A stretch of DNA of 45,216 bases, taken from assembly GCA_003141675.1 (NCBI GenBank), contig PLND01000042.1, positions 529-45,744 of the forward strand, given 5' to 3'. Source of the stretch: Anaerolineae bacterium. GTDB lineage: Bacteria; Chloroflexota; Anaerolineae; Anaerolineales; RBG-16-64-43. The translations under genes and the position numbers were made by a program. The notes beneath the pieces were generated by a model, which saw nothing but the letters and a program-made list of their open reading frames with translations, was not told the DNA's origin and did not search any database. Below are positions 26,321 through 33,720 of the stretch, piece by piece; within the stretch, counting starts at the first letter, position 1, and each line of letters opens with the position of its first letter.

Positions 26321-26357
26321 AACCCTCCCGCATTGCGGGAACCGCGAGAAGGGGGTT
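26321..26357 (-). terminator. Intrinsic terminator of the small membrane protein gene
   Basis: Read on the minus strand, an AACCC/GGGTT outer stem and a CCCGC-AAT-GCGGG inner stem are followed by CTTTTATT. It lies about 90 bases past the stop of the minus-strand gene at 26450-26623. On the plus strand the hairpin is followed by TTTT only, so some bidirectional activity is possible. Confidence 0.6.
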
Positions 26358-26449
26358 TTAGGAACCAAACGGTCTTGCGGGATCCCCTCGGATTCATACT
26401 CTCCCCGCGAATCTTTCCTGTGCTTTTCACGAGGAGTTTTCCGAATCGA

Positions 26450-26623
26450 TTACAGGCTCTTGATGAGATTCCCAAGCGCAAGAAGGACCAATCCCGCAAT
26501 CGCCAAGATAAATGTAAACTGGTGAAAACCAAAATCCGGGATGATTTGCAGAAGGAGAGCGAGCACTCCCAGACCGATGGCGACCCAGAAGGTGGGATGT
26601 TTTGGCGGGGTGAGTTTTATCAT
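26450..26623 (-). CDS. Small two-helix membrane protein
   Basis: 57 residues starting MIKLTPPKHPTFW, with AAAGGAC a few bases upstream. Two hydrophobic helices (about 12-27 and 34-53) connected by a short loop, ending LALGNLIKSL. It resembles small proteins I associate with Anaerolineae genomes (MIKLTPPK...FW start); the function is not known. A longer in-frame version starting near 26743 would add 40 polar, low-complexity residues and is less likely. It stands alone on the minus strand with its own terminator. Confidence 0.75.
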   Translation of the reverse strand: MIKLTPPKHPTFWVAIGLGVLALLLQIIPDFGFHQFTFILAIAGLVLLALGNLIKSL

Positions 26624-26836
26624 GGTTGTCCTTTTCGCTGCGAGTAGGTAATTGCCGATCATGGAAATCCACTGCGGTCGTTTCCGGCATCTCCCCCCCC
26701 GGATAATTGGATCCTGCATTCCAAGTATAAATTCAAGCGCCATAAAAGCAACCGCGGCTATTCCCGCCCGGGTTCATGGATAAATCAGCGGATTTCAGGG
26801 GAATCGCATAAAAAGAAACGATATATCTCCGGCTCG

Positions 26837-26866
26837 TTGACATCGAACGTCACCCCGTGGTTTAAT
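26837..26866 (+). promoter_or_regulatory. Strong sigma70-like promoter of the glycan locus
   Basis: A perfect -35 TTGACA (26837-26842) and a near-perfect -10 TTTAAT (26861-26866) are separated by 18 bases. The expected start site near 26873 gives a leader of about 28 bases before the ATG at 26901. This is the best promoter in the window and heads the long plus-strand polysaccharide gene run. Confidence 0.7.
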
Positions 26867-26900
26867 CCTTCCGCTCCCTATCTTTCTCATCCCGGTTCCC

Positions 26901-28814
26901 ATGCGCATGAAGGATACAAACCCCATCCAGGGATGGATCTATCGGAACGGAATTCGACCAGCGCTTGCCGCGGGATTGATCGCGGCGGGTATCGTCGCCA
27001 CGGTTGTTCTCTCCCAACCCGCGCAGTACCGGGACGAGATCCGGATATTAAGCGCGGGGAATCTTTCAGCGGACGAGGCCCAGGCGCTGGCAACCACGCC
27101 GGGAGTCGCCGCCCGTGCCGTGACGCTTCCGGCGCTGTCCGGGTACAATTTATCCGCGGCGGTTTTTTTCCGCGGCGCGAGTGTCGAACAATTGCTAGAG
27201 GACGGCTTGCTCCGGCTCAGCGTTCGGGATACGGACCCGGGGCGAGCGGCCGGACGGGCGCTTACCTGGGCCCAGGCCCTGTGCGCCGCAGCTACCGCAG
27301 GATCGGCGACGGCCGGAGCAGGTTGCTACGACCCGAATCCGGTCGCCCCCGGGAAACTGGATAATTTTCTCGGTTGGAAATTGTTGACGGCTTTTTTGCT
27401 GGGAGCGGTCCTCGGATACGGAGGAGCCTGGGGAAAGGCCCGTTGGAATAAAAAGGAGAACGCAAGCATGGCAAAAAAGAAGCCCGTGAAATCCAATGGC
27501 GGGGAAACGGCGCAAGCGCTGATCCGGAAATTAAAGACCGGCAAAGCGCGCATCGGCGTGATCGGCCTGGGGTATGTCGGCCTGCCGCTGGTGGACGTGT
27601 TCGGCCGCGCCGGATTTTCCGTCGTGGGGATCGACGTGGACGCGAACAAAATCGAGGCGTTGCGCAAGGGAAAATCCTACATCGAGGACGTTCCCTCCGC
27701 GCGCATCGCCGCGCTCGTCCGCAAGGGCGCCCTGCACGCCACGACGGATTTTTCGATCGTCGAGACCCTCGATGCGCTGTCGATCTGTGTCCCCACGCCG
27801 CTCCGGAAAACCGGCGATCCGGATCTTTCCTTTATCGTCAACGTCACCGAGGAGATCGCCAAATACCTTCATCCCGGTATGGTGATCGTTCTCGAATCCA
27901 CATCCTATCCCGGAACAACCCGGGAGATCATGCTGCCGAAATGCGAAGCGCATGGGTTGAAAGTCGGCCGGGACCTTTTCCTCGCATTCTCCCCGGAACG
28001 CGTCGATCCCGGTCGGACGGATTGGACGACGGTCAATACACCCAAAGTGATCGGCGGGATCACCCCGGCCTGCCTGGAAGTGGCCTTGGCCTATTACGGC
28101 CGCGCGATCGACGAACTGGTTCCGGTTTCCTCGGCCGAAGCGGCGGAAATGACGAAGCTCCTGGAGAACACTTTCCGCGCGGTGAACATCGGGCTGGTCA
28201 ACGAAATCGCTATCATCTGCGACCGTCTGGGACTCGACGTGTGGGAGGTGATCGAAGCCGCCGCCACCAAGCCGTTCGGCTACATGAAGTTTACCCCGGG
28301 TCCCGGGCTGGGCGGGCATTGCATCCCGATCGATCCGCTCTATCTCTCCTGGAAACTCAAAGCAGTGAATTACAACGCCCGCTTCATTGAGCTGGCCAGC
28401 GAAATCAACACCAACATGCCGCGCTACGTGGTCGGCAAGGTCCAGGACGCGCTCAACAAGCAGCGCAAGTCGATCAACGGCAGCCGGATCCTGGTGCTGG
28501 GCGTGGCGTATAAACCCAACGTCTCGGACCTGCGCGAGTCGCCCGCGCTGGATGTGATCGGATTGCTCCGCCAGAAAGGGGCCGTGGTGGAATATCACGA
28601 TCCATACGTCCCCGAAATTCGGCACGAGTCGATCCAACTCAAGAGCGTCCCCGATCTCGAGAGCGCGATTGGAAAGGCGGATTGCGTGGTGATCACCACC
28701 AATCACGATTCCTACTCCTGGAAAAAAATCCTCGCGCAATCCCGGTTGATCGTGGATACCCGCAATGCGCTGGGAGACGACGGACGCGACAGCGAAAAGG
28801 TGGTGCGGTTGTAA
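26901..28814 (+). CDS. Fusion: Wzz-like membrane module + nucleotide-sugar 6-dehydrogenase (UDP-GlcNAc/UDP-Glc type)
   Basis: 637 residues in one frame. Residues 1-189: membrane helix (about 18-38), a short extracytoplasmic segment with LSVRDTDPGRAAGRALTWAQAL, and a second helix (about 158-178); the layout matches a reduced Wzz/Wzc chain-length regulator. Residues 190-637 are a complete dehydrogenase: Rossmann motif GVIGLGYVGLPLV, catalytic Cys in GPGLGGHCIPIDP, and GVAYKPNVSDLRESPALD. The family oxidises UDP-sugars twice to UDP-uronates; the Cys context is closest to UDP-GlcNAc/ManNAc dehydrogenases (WbpA/WecC). An internal ATG at residue 190 has its own Shine-Dalgarno, so a free 448-residue enzyme may also be made. 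TAATG overlap with the next gene. Confidence 0.9.
   Translation: MRMKDTNPIQGWIYRNGIRPALAAGLIAAGIVATVVLSQPAQYRDEIRILSAGNLSADEAQALATTPGVAARAVTLPALSGYNLSAAVFFRGASVEQLLEDGLLRLSVRDTDPGRAAGRALTWAQALCAAATAGSATAGAGCYDPNPVAPGKLDNFLGWKLLTAFLLGAVLGYGGAWGKARWNKKENASMAKKKPVKSNGGETAQALIRKLKTGKARIGVIGLGYVGLPLVDVFGRAGFSVVGIDVDANKIEALRKGKSYIEDVPSARIAALVRKGALHATTDFSIVETLDALSICVPTPLRKTGDPDLSFIVNVTEEIAKYLHPGMVIVLESTSYPGTTREIMLPKCEAHGLKVGRDLFLAFSPERVDPGRTDWTTVNTPKVIGGITPACLEVALAYYGRAIDELVPVSSAEAAEMTKLLENTFRAVNIGLVNEIAIICDRLGLDVWEVIEAAATKPFGYMKFTPGPGLGGHCIPIDPLYLSWKLKAVNYNARFIELASEINTNMPRYVVGKVQDALNKQRKSINGSRILVLGVAYKPNVSDLRESPALDVIGLLRQKGAVVEYHDPYVPEIRHESIQLKSVPDLESAIGKADCVVITTNHDSYSWKKILAQSRLIVDTRNALGDDGRDSEKVVRL
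27453..27470 (+). promoter_or_regulatory. Internal ribosome binding site and in-frame ATG inside the fusion
   Basis: AAGGAG (27453-27458) is followed after nine bases by ATG (27468-27470), exactly where the dehydrogenase part begins (MAKKKPVK). Spacing and strength are as good as for a stand-alone gene, while the upstream 26901 ATG has no clear Shine-Dalgarno. This suggests two products from one frame. Confidence 0.6.
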
Positions 28815-29797
28815 TGTCCCGCTATTTAGTCACCGGAGCGGCCGGGTTCATCGGCGCGCGGCTGGCCGCGCTGCTCGTAGAGCAGGGCCATCAGGTTGTG
28901 GGCATCGACAACCTGAACACCGCCTACGACCTGCGGCTCAAACAATGGCGGCTGCAGCGGTTGCAGGCCCTGCCAAAGTTTGCGTTTTCACGCGGCGACA
29001 TTTCCGACCGGGTGTCGATTGAAACCCTTTGGAACAAGCACGACGGCTCCGGATTCGACGCGGTGATCAACCTGGCGGCGCGCGCCGGCGTGCGCCAGAG
29101 CGTGGAAAACCCATATGTGTATGTTGAAACCAACGTTGGGGGAACCCTGAACCTTCTGGAGCTGTGTCGCGCGGGAGGGGTGAAGAAATTCGTCCTGGCT
29201 TCCACCTCCAGCCTGTATGGGGCCGATACCCCGCGCCCGTTCCGCGAGGATGCTCCGACCGACAGGCCGCTTTCCCCCTACGCCGCTTCCAAAAAGGGCG
29301 CCGAAGCGATGTGCTATACCTATCATTATCTTTTCGGGATGGACGTCAGCATCCTGCGCTACTTCACGGTATACGGCCCGGCGGGAAGGCCCGACATGAG
29401 TTTGTTCCGTTTTGTCCAGGGGATATCCGAGGGGAAGCCCATACTCCTTTTCGGGGACGGCGCCCAGGAACGCGATTTCACCTACGTCGACGACATCGCC
29501 CGGGGGACGGCCGCCGCGGTAAAACCGCTCGGGTATGAGATCATCAACCTGGGCAGCGACCGTCCGGTGAAAATCCGCGATGTGATTGCGCAGATCGAGG
29601 CGTGTACGGGCAAAAAAGCCGAGATTAATCGCCAGCCCATTCACAAGGCCGACGTGCCCGCCACCTGGGCGGATATTTCCAAAGCGGCTGCCCTGCTCGG
29701 ATGGGAACCGCAGACGCAATTCGAGGACGGCGTCCGCAAGCTGGTCGAATGGTACCGGGCGGAACAATCCTGGGCCAGCCAGATATCGACGGAGTGA
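28814..29797 (+). CDS. UDP-uronate 4-epimerase-type SDR (NAD-dependent epimerase)
   Basis: 327 residues. ATG 28814 overlaps the previous stop by one base (TAATG). N-terminal VTGAAGFIGARLA is the NAD-binding Rossmann motif; LASTSSLYG and SPYAASK supply the Ser/Tyr/Lys catalytic set. GPAGRPDMSLFRFVQGI is typical of the UDP-glucuronate 4-epimerase branch. Directly downstream of a UDP-sugar 6-dehydrogenase it likely converts the uronate product to its C4 epimer (UDP-GlcA/GalA or the N-acetyl equivalents). Probably co-translated with its neighbours. Confidence 0.9.
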   Translation: MSRYLVTGAAGFIGARLAALLVEQGHQVVGIDNLNTAYDLRLKQWRLQRLQALPKFAFSRGDISDRVSIETLWNKHDGSGFDAVINLAARAGVRQSVENPYVYVETNVGGTLNLLELCRAGGVKKFVLASTSSLYGADTPRPFREDAPTDRPLSPYAASKKGAEAMCYTYHYLFGMDVSILRYFTVYGPAGRPDMSLFRFVQGISEGKPILLFGDGAQERDFTYVDDIARGTAAAVKPLGYEIINLGSDRPVKIRDVIAQIEACTGKKAEINRQPIHKADVPATWADISKAAALLGWEPQTQFEDGVRKLVEWYRAEQSWASQISTE

Positions 29798-29802
29798 ATC
29801 CC

Positions 29803-30738
29803 TTGAGCCCACACATTGCCATCAGCACATCTACCTTCGGCAAAGAAAGCAGCGAACCGGTCGACCTGCTGCGCGCGGCTGGGTTTACCCTGGCACTCAA
29901 CCCGAACGGCCGGAAGTTGAACAAAGCCGAGACCGTGGCATTTGTACGGGAGGCCGACGGTCTGATTGCCGGAACCGAAACGCTCGACCGCGAGGTGCTC
30001 ACTCAGCTTCCCAAGCTTAAAGTGATTTCGCGCGTGGGGACGGCCGTGGATAACGTCGACCAAGTTTGCGCGGCGGAGCGATGCATCCCGGTTTTCAACA
30101 CGCCCGACGGGCCGACCGACGGCGTGGCCGAACTCACTCTGGCCGGTTTGCTTGCGCTTCTCCGGCGCGTCCCGCAGGCGGACGCTTCCATCCGCCGCGG
30201 GGAATTCGTAAAGCCAATGGGAAGGTTGCTGCGCGGCAAAACCGTCGCGATCGTGGGCTTGGGCCGCATCGGCAAGGCGCTCGCCAAGTTGCTGCAACCG
30301 TTCGCGGTCGCCATCCTGGCGGTCGATCCGGTGCGCGATGAAGAGTTTGCGCGCAAATACAACGTGCGCTACGTTTCTCTCGAGGAAGCGCTTCCGGAGG
30401 CGGATGTCATCTCATTGAACCTGGCGGGTTCGCCCAAGGCCCCGCTCTTTACAGCGGCGCAACTTGCGCGGATGAAAGCGGGTGCGGTGCTGATCAACGT
30501 GGCGCGCGGCGGATGGATCGACGAAGACGCGCTGCTCTCCGCGCTCCAATCCGGACGCCTGGGGGGCGCGTACCTCGACGTGTTCGCCGCCGAACCCTAT
30601 AAGGGGCCGTTGGTGAATTCCGAAAACGTCGTGCTGACCTCGCACATCGGTTCGTACGCGCTGGAGTGCCGCGTCGGGATGGAAGTGGAAGCGGCGCGGA
30701 AAGTGATCGAATTTTTTCAAAAGGAAACGGCGAAATGA
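29803..30738 (+). CDS. D-isomer-specific 2-hydroxyacid dehydrogenase (SerA-like)
   Basis: 311 residues from TTG 29803, preferred because GGAG lies 8 bases upstream; GTG 29794, overlapping the previous stop, is the alternative. NAD motif GLGRIGKALAKL and the catalytic Arg (NVARGGWID), Glu (FAAEPYKGP) and His (LTSHIGSYALE) are all present. It lacks the ACT regulatory domain of true SerA, so a biosynthetic serine role is unlikely. Placed between two sugar epimerases and a cytidylyltransferase, it more likely reduces or oxidises a 2-keto/2-hydroxy acid that ends up in the glycan. The gene overlaps the next one by four bases. Confidence 0.87.
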   Translation: MSPHIAISTSTFGKESSEPVDLLRAAGFTLALNPNGRKLNKAETVAFVREADGLIAGTETLDREVLTQLPKLKVISRVGTAVDNVDQVCAAERCIPVFNTPDGPTDGVAELTLAGLLALLRRVPQADASIRRGEFVKPMGRLLRGKTVAIVGLGRIGKALAKLLQPFAVAILAVDPVRDEEFARKYNVRYVSLEEALPEADVISLNLAGSPKAPLFTAAQLARMKAGAVLINVARGGWIDEDALLSALQSGRLGGAYLDVFAAEPYKGPLVNSENVVLTSHIGSYALECRVGMEVEAARKVIEFFQKETAK

Positions 30739-31616
30739 CCGTCTCCGTCGTCACCGGCGGATCGGGTTTTTTAGGCAGCCACCTGGCCGACGAATTGGCC
30801 GGCCGCGGCCATGAAGTGATTGTGTATGACCGGCAACCATCCGCCACTTTGCCGCCGGATCAAAAACAAGTGACCGGCGCTTTGGACGATTTTGACCTAC
30901 TCTGCCGTACGATCGAGGGCGCGGATTATGTGTATCACTACGCGGCGTTGTCGGATTTAAACAAAGCCCGCGATCTTCCCCGCGAGACGGTTAAGGCCAA
31001 CGTGGAGGGAACGGTAAACGTACTCGAAGCCGCCCGCCGGGCCAAGGTCAAGCGGTTCGTTTTTTCCAGCACCATTTATGTTTACAGCAGCGAGGGATCC
31101 TTCTACCGGGCCAGCAAACAAGCCTGCGAGGCATACATCGAGGAATACCAACGGCGCTACGGCCTGGAATATACCGTCCTGCGCTTCGGCAGTCTCTACG
31201 GGCCGCGCGCCGACGAAAGCAACGGGCTGTACCGCCTGCTGCGCGAGGCGGCGCGCACCGGCAAGATCCACTACTACGGCGAGCCTGAAGATTCGCGGGA
31301 GTACATCCATGTGGCCGACGCCGCGCGCCTGAGCGCCGACATCCTCGCGCCCGAGTATGCCAACGAGCACCTCATCATCACCGGTCACTACCCGATGCAC
31401 GCGCGGGATCTGTTCACGATGTTTTCGGAAATCATCGGCCGCGAAGTCCAGGTGGAATATGCCCGGTCGGATCATCCCGACCTGCACTATCGGATTACCC
31501 CCTATCAATTCCATCCGCGGGTCGGGAAAAAACTAACGTCCAATTTGTACGTGGATTTCGGACAGGGCATCCTGCAGGTCCTTGAGCAAATTTCGCAGGA
31601 AGATCAGAAGCCGTAA
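30735..31616 (+). CDS. NAD-dependent epimerase/dehydratase (SDR)
   Basis: 293 residues; ATGA overlap with the preceding gene and an AAGGAA site upstream. VVTGGSGFLGSHLAD is the nucleotide-binding motif; FSSTIYVY supplies Ser and FYRASK the Tyr-x3-Lys pair. It belongs to the extended SDR group acting on nucleotide sugars. The C-terminal substrate region (HYRITPYQFHPRVGKKL) is unlike GalE or RmlB, so the substrate is not assigned. It is the second SDR of the locus and sits right before the cytidylyltransferase, hinting at a role in making or modifying the sugar that gets CMP-activated. Confidence 0.87.
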   Translation: MTVSVVTGGSGFLGSHLADELAGRGHEVIVYDRQPSATLPPDQKQVTGALDDFDLLCRTIEGADYVYHYAALSDLNKARDLPRETVKANVEGTVNVLEAARRAKVKRFVFSSTIYVYSSEGSFYRASKQACEAYIEEYQRRYGLEYTVLRFGSLYGPRADESNGLYRLLREAARTGKIHYYGEPEDSREYIHVADAARLSADILAPEYANEHLIITGHYPMHARDLFTMFSEIIGREVQVEYARSDHPDLHYRITPYQFHPRVGKKLTSNLYVDFGQGILQVLEQISQEDQKP

Positions 31617-31652
31617 GCGAACCGATTCCGTTCTTCCCCCAAAGGAGAGACC

Positions 31653-32372
31653 TTGAACGTCGCCATCATCACCGCCCGCGGCGGAAGCAAATCCATACGC
31701 AACAAGAATGTGATGCTGCTGGACGGAAAACCGCTGGTGTACTATCCCATCCGCGCCGCCCGCGAAGCATCGCGGATTACCAAGACCTACATCTCCACCG
31801 ATTCACCCGAGGTGATGCAAGTGGGACGCGAGAACGGCTGCGAAATCATCGTGCGGCCGGAGGAATTGTGCGGCGACCACGTCAACCACGGCGAGGTGAT
31901 CAAGCATGCGGTCGAATATGCCGACGCGCGCGAGAAGGACCTGCGCAACGTGGTGCTGCTCCTGGGCAACACTGTGATGATCGACGGCGAGTTGCTGGAC
32001 TCGGCGCTCGGGATGCTGGACAACCGGCCCGAGCTGGATTCGGTGATGAGCGTTTGGGAGGCGGCTGATGATCACCCGCTGCGATCGCTCGAGATCGTCG
32101 ACGGGCTGCTGCGGCCGTACGGCGATCCCAACCGGCAGGCGTCCACCGAGAGGCAGTCGTATCCGAAAGCCTACTATTACGACCAGGGCGTTTGGGCCTT
32201 CCGCAAGGAATGCGTCCAGCGCCGCGATGGGCCCAGCCCGTGGTGGTGGATGGGCAAACGCTCCGCTCCGATCGTCCGCAACTGGGTGACCGGGCGTGAC
32301 ATTCACACGCGGCTCGATGCCGGTTTTTCCGAATGGTGGCTGGCAAACTATCCGGATGTGAAGGATCTGTAA
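31653..32372 (+). CDS. NeuA/KdsB-like cytidylyltransferase
   Basis: 239 residues, TTG start with AAAGGAGAG five bases upstream. The N-terminus IITARGGSKSIRNKNVMLLDGKPL matches the CMP-NeuAc/CMP-Kdo synthetase signature (A-R-x-G-S-K-x4-K-N). YISTDSPEV and LLLGNT are further family blocks, and the C-terminal IHTRLD resembles the Asp site of NeuA/PseF. The family transfers CMP to an ulosonic acid. No NeuB, KdsA or PseI synthase is in this window, so the activated acid must come from elsewhere or be of another kind. The following HAD gene is the typical partner of such loci. Confidence 0.88.
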   Translation: MNVAIITARGGSKSIRNKNVMLLDGKPLVYYPIRAAREASRITKTYISTDSPEVMQVGRENGCEIIVRPEELCGDHVNHGEVIKHAVEYADAREKDLRNVVLLLGNTVMIDGELLDSALGMLDNRPELDSVMSVWEAADDHPLRSLEIVDGLLRPYGDPNRQASTERQSYPKAYYYDQGVWAFRKECVQRRDGPSPWWWMGKRSAPIVRNWVTGRDIHTRLDAGFSEWWLANYPDVKDL

Positions 32373-32466
32373 TCATCCCAACCTTCGGGAATTGAACCCG
32401 GACCATCCGGGAAATGGGATCTTTGGGGAGCACGGGACGGCGCGGCGCATTCTCCATGAGGAATCG

Positions 32467-33129
32467 GTGAATAAAAGAATTGACACCCTGCGCGCGATTG
32501 CATTCGATTTCGACGGCGTGATCCTGGAATCGGCCGATATAAAAACCCAGGCGTTCATGGCCCTGTATGCGGCCTTTCCGGAATGCCTGCCGGCGATCCG
32601 CGAGTACCATGTGAGCAACGCGGGCATTTCGCGCTACGTGAAGTTTGAATATATCCAGACAAAGATCCTCGGCCTGCCCTATACGGACCGGGATCGCGCG
32701 CTCCGGAGCGCGGAATTCGAACGGCTGACCCACGAGCAGATCCTCCGCTGCCCGGAAGTGAAGGGCGCGGCGGCATTGTTGCGGGGTTTGAAAAACCGGG
32801 TGATACGGATTGTCGCTTCCGGGACGCCTCAGGACGAACTGCGGATAATCGTCGCCGGCCGCGGCATGGCGGGCTGGTTCGAAGAAGTCTGGGGCACGCC
32901 GCTCACCAAACCGGAAATCCTGCGCGATGTGCTGGCGCGCCACCAGCTCTCTGCCGGCGGCGTGTTGATGGTCGGGGATGCGATGAACGATTACCAGTCT
33001 GCACAGGAAACCGGAGTGCGCTTTCTGGCCCGCGAAACGGGATCGACCTTTGCGGGAATGACGGTTGACAAAGTGCGTGACTTGGGAGAGATGGGGGAAT
33101 GGCTGGAAGAAACAGACGATAGACCATAG
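32467..33129 (+). CDS. HAD-superfamily phosphatase (beta-phosphoglucomutase/Gph type)
   Basis: 220 residues from GTG 32467 with GAGGA four bases upstream; an upstream in-frame extension is non-conserved. FDFDGVILES is motif I (nucleophile Asp14, Asp16), IVASGTPQ is motif II, LTKPEIL gives the Lys and VGDAMNDYQSAQ is motif IV. A cap domain lies between motifs I and II. Beside a cytidylyltransferase it probably dephosphorylates the sugar or acid phosphate before CMP transfer, as KdsC or the N-acylneuraminate 9-phosphatase do (inference). The last residues DDRP and the stop codon TAG are provided by the heptad repeat arm that starts at 33115, so the native C-terminus may have been replaced. Confidence 0.88.
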   Translation: MNKRIDTLRAIAFDFDGVILESADIKTQAFMALYAAFPECLPAIREYHVSNAGISRYVKFEYIQTKILGLPYTDRDRALRSAEFERLTHEQILRCPEVKGAAALLRGLKNRVIRIVASGTPQDELRIIVAGRGMAGWFEEVWGTPLTKPEILRDVLARHQLSAGGVLMVGDAMNDYQSAQETGVRFLARETGSTFAGMTVDKVRDLGEMGEWLEETDDRP

Positions 33130-33159
33130 ACCATGGACAATGGACCATCGACCATGGTC
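33115..33159. repeat. Left arm of heptanucleotide repeat pair flanking the S23 gene
   Basis: Six successive 7-mers of the form NGACCAT: gacgat, agaccat, agaccat, ggacaat, ggaccat, cgaccat. The fourth unit deviates as GACAAT. The right arm at 33652-33690, read in reverse complement, has the same order and the same deviation at the fourth unit. The arm begins inside the HAD gene and supplies its stop. Confidence 0.8.
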
Positions 33160-33253
33160 ATCCAGGACGTCTCACTAAAACAGGTAAAAACGCTTTTCAT
33201 GCGCGTGGTATCATCTATCCGTACCCATGGAATCAGCAGTAAAAGGGGGCTAT

Positions 33254-33634
33254 ATGGCTTTCAAGTTCGAGAATCTCGAGGTGTGGAATATATCACTTGA
33301 TTATCTCGATTATGTGTACCAATTGGCCGACCGTCTGCCAAAGGAGGAAGTGTACAATCTTCTAAGTCAATGGATCCGAGCGGCAACTTCAATCTCGCTC
33401 AATATCGCCGAAGGATCTACGGGACAATCCAATCCCGAGCAAAATCGATTTCTCGGGTATGCCATTCGTTCGGTAGCTGAATCTGCGGCATGCTTCCAAT
33501 TGACTCAGCGCAGAGGATTTATAAAGGATTATGTTGCGTCGAAAAAACTGGAAGAGCAGACGGATAAATTGGTCCGGAAACTGCAATCTTTTCGAAAAGT
33601 GCTTCTCATGAATTCGAAAGCCACGAAGCCATAG
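33254..33634 (+). CDS. Four-helix-bundle protein of the S23/bAvd family
   Basis: 126 residues from ATG 33254 (MAFKFENLEVWNISLDY), with AAAGGGGG upstream; an in-frame ATG at 33227 is less likely. The pattern E-N-L-E-V-W...Y-x-L-x-x-x-L-P-x-E-E...Q-x-x-R-A-x-x-S-I-x-x-N-I-A-E-G (RAATSISLNIAEGSTG) is the hallmark of the four-helix-bundle family found in 23S rRNA intervening sequences and as accessory (Avd-like) proteins of diversity-generating retroelements. No reverse transcriptase or template repeat is nearby. Its bases look AT-richer than the neighbours, and the gene sits between inverted heptad-repeat arms, so it was probably inserted into the glycan operon. Function unknown. Confidence 0.87.
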   Translation: MAFKFENLEVWNISLDYLDYVYQLADRLPKEEVYNLLSQWIRAATSISLNIAEGSTGQSNPEQNRFLGYAIRSVAESAACFQLTQRRGFIKDYVASKKLEEQTDKLVRKLQSFRKVLLMNSKATKP

Positions 33635-33651
33635 AATGATCAAGGTTTTTC

Positions 33652-33690
33652 GTCGATGGTCGATTGTCAATGGTCGATCGTCCATCGTCC
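33652..33690. repeat. Right arm of heptanucleotide repeat pair
   Basis: Reads GTCGATGGTCGATTGTCAATGG then TCGATCGTCCATCGTCC, i.e. heptads complementary to those at 33115-33159. The GACAAT unit (here as ATTGTC) is at the same place in the series. It ends about 30 bases before the wzm start and seems to separate that gene from any native ribosome site. Confidence 0.8.
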
Positions 33691-33720
33691 GTATCTTGGA
33701 ACCCAGGGTTGTGTAAATAA

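Noticed and set aside
32378-32400. T-loop-like GGTTCAATTCC (minus strand) suggesting a tRNA fragment
   Set aside because: The T stem has a mismatch, no matching acceptor or anticodon arm could be found around it, and it lies in the short HAD upstream gap.
33254-33634. Diversity-generating retroelement, because of the Avd-like protein
   Set aside because: No reverse transcriptase, template repeat or variable repeat was seen around it; the S23 family also occurs without them.
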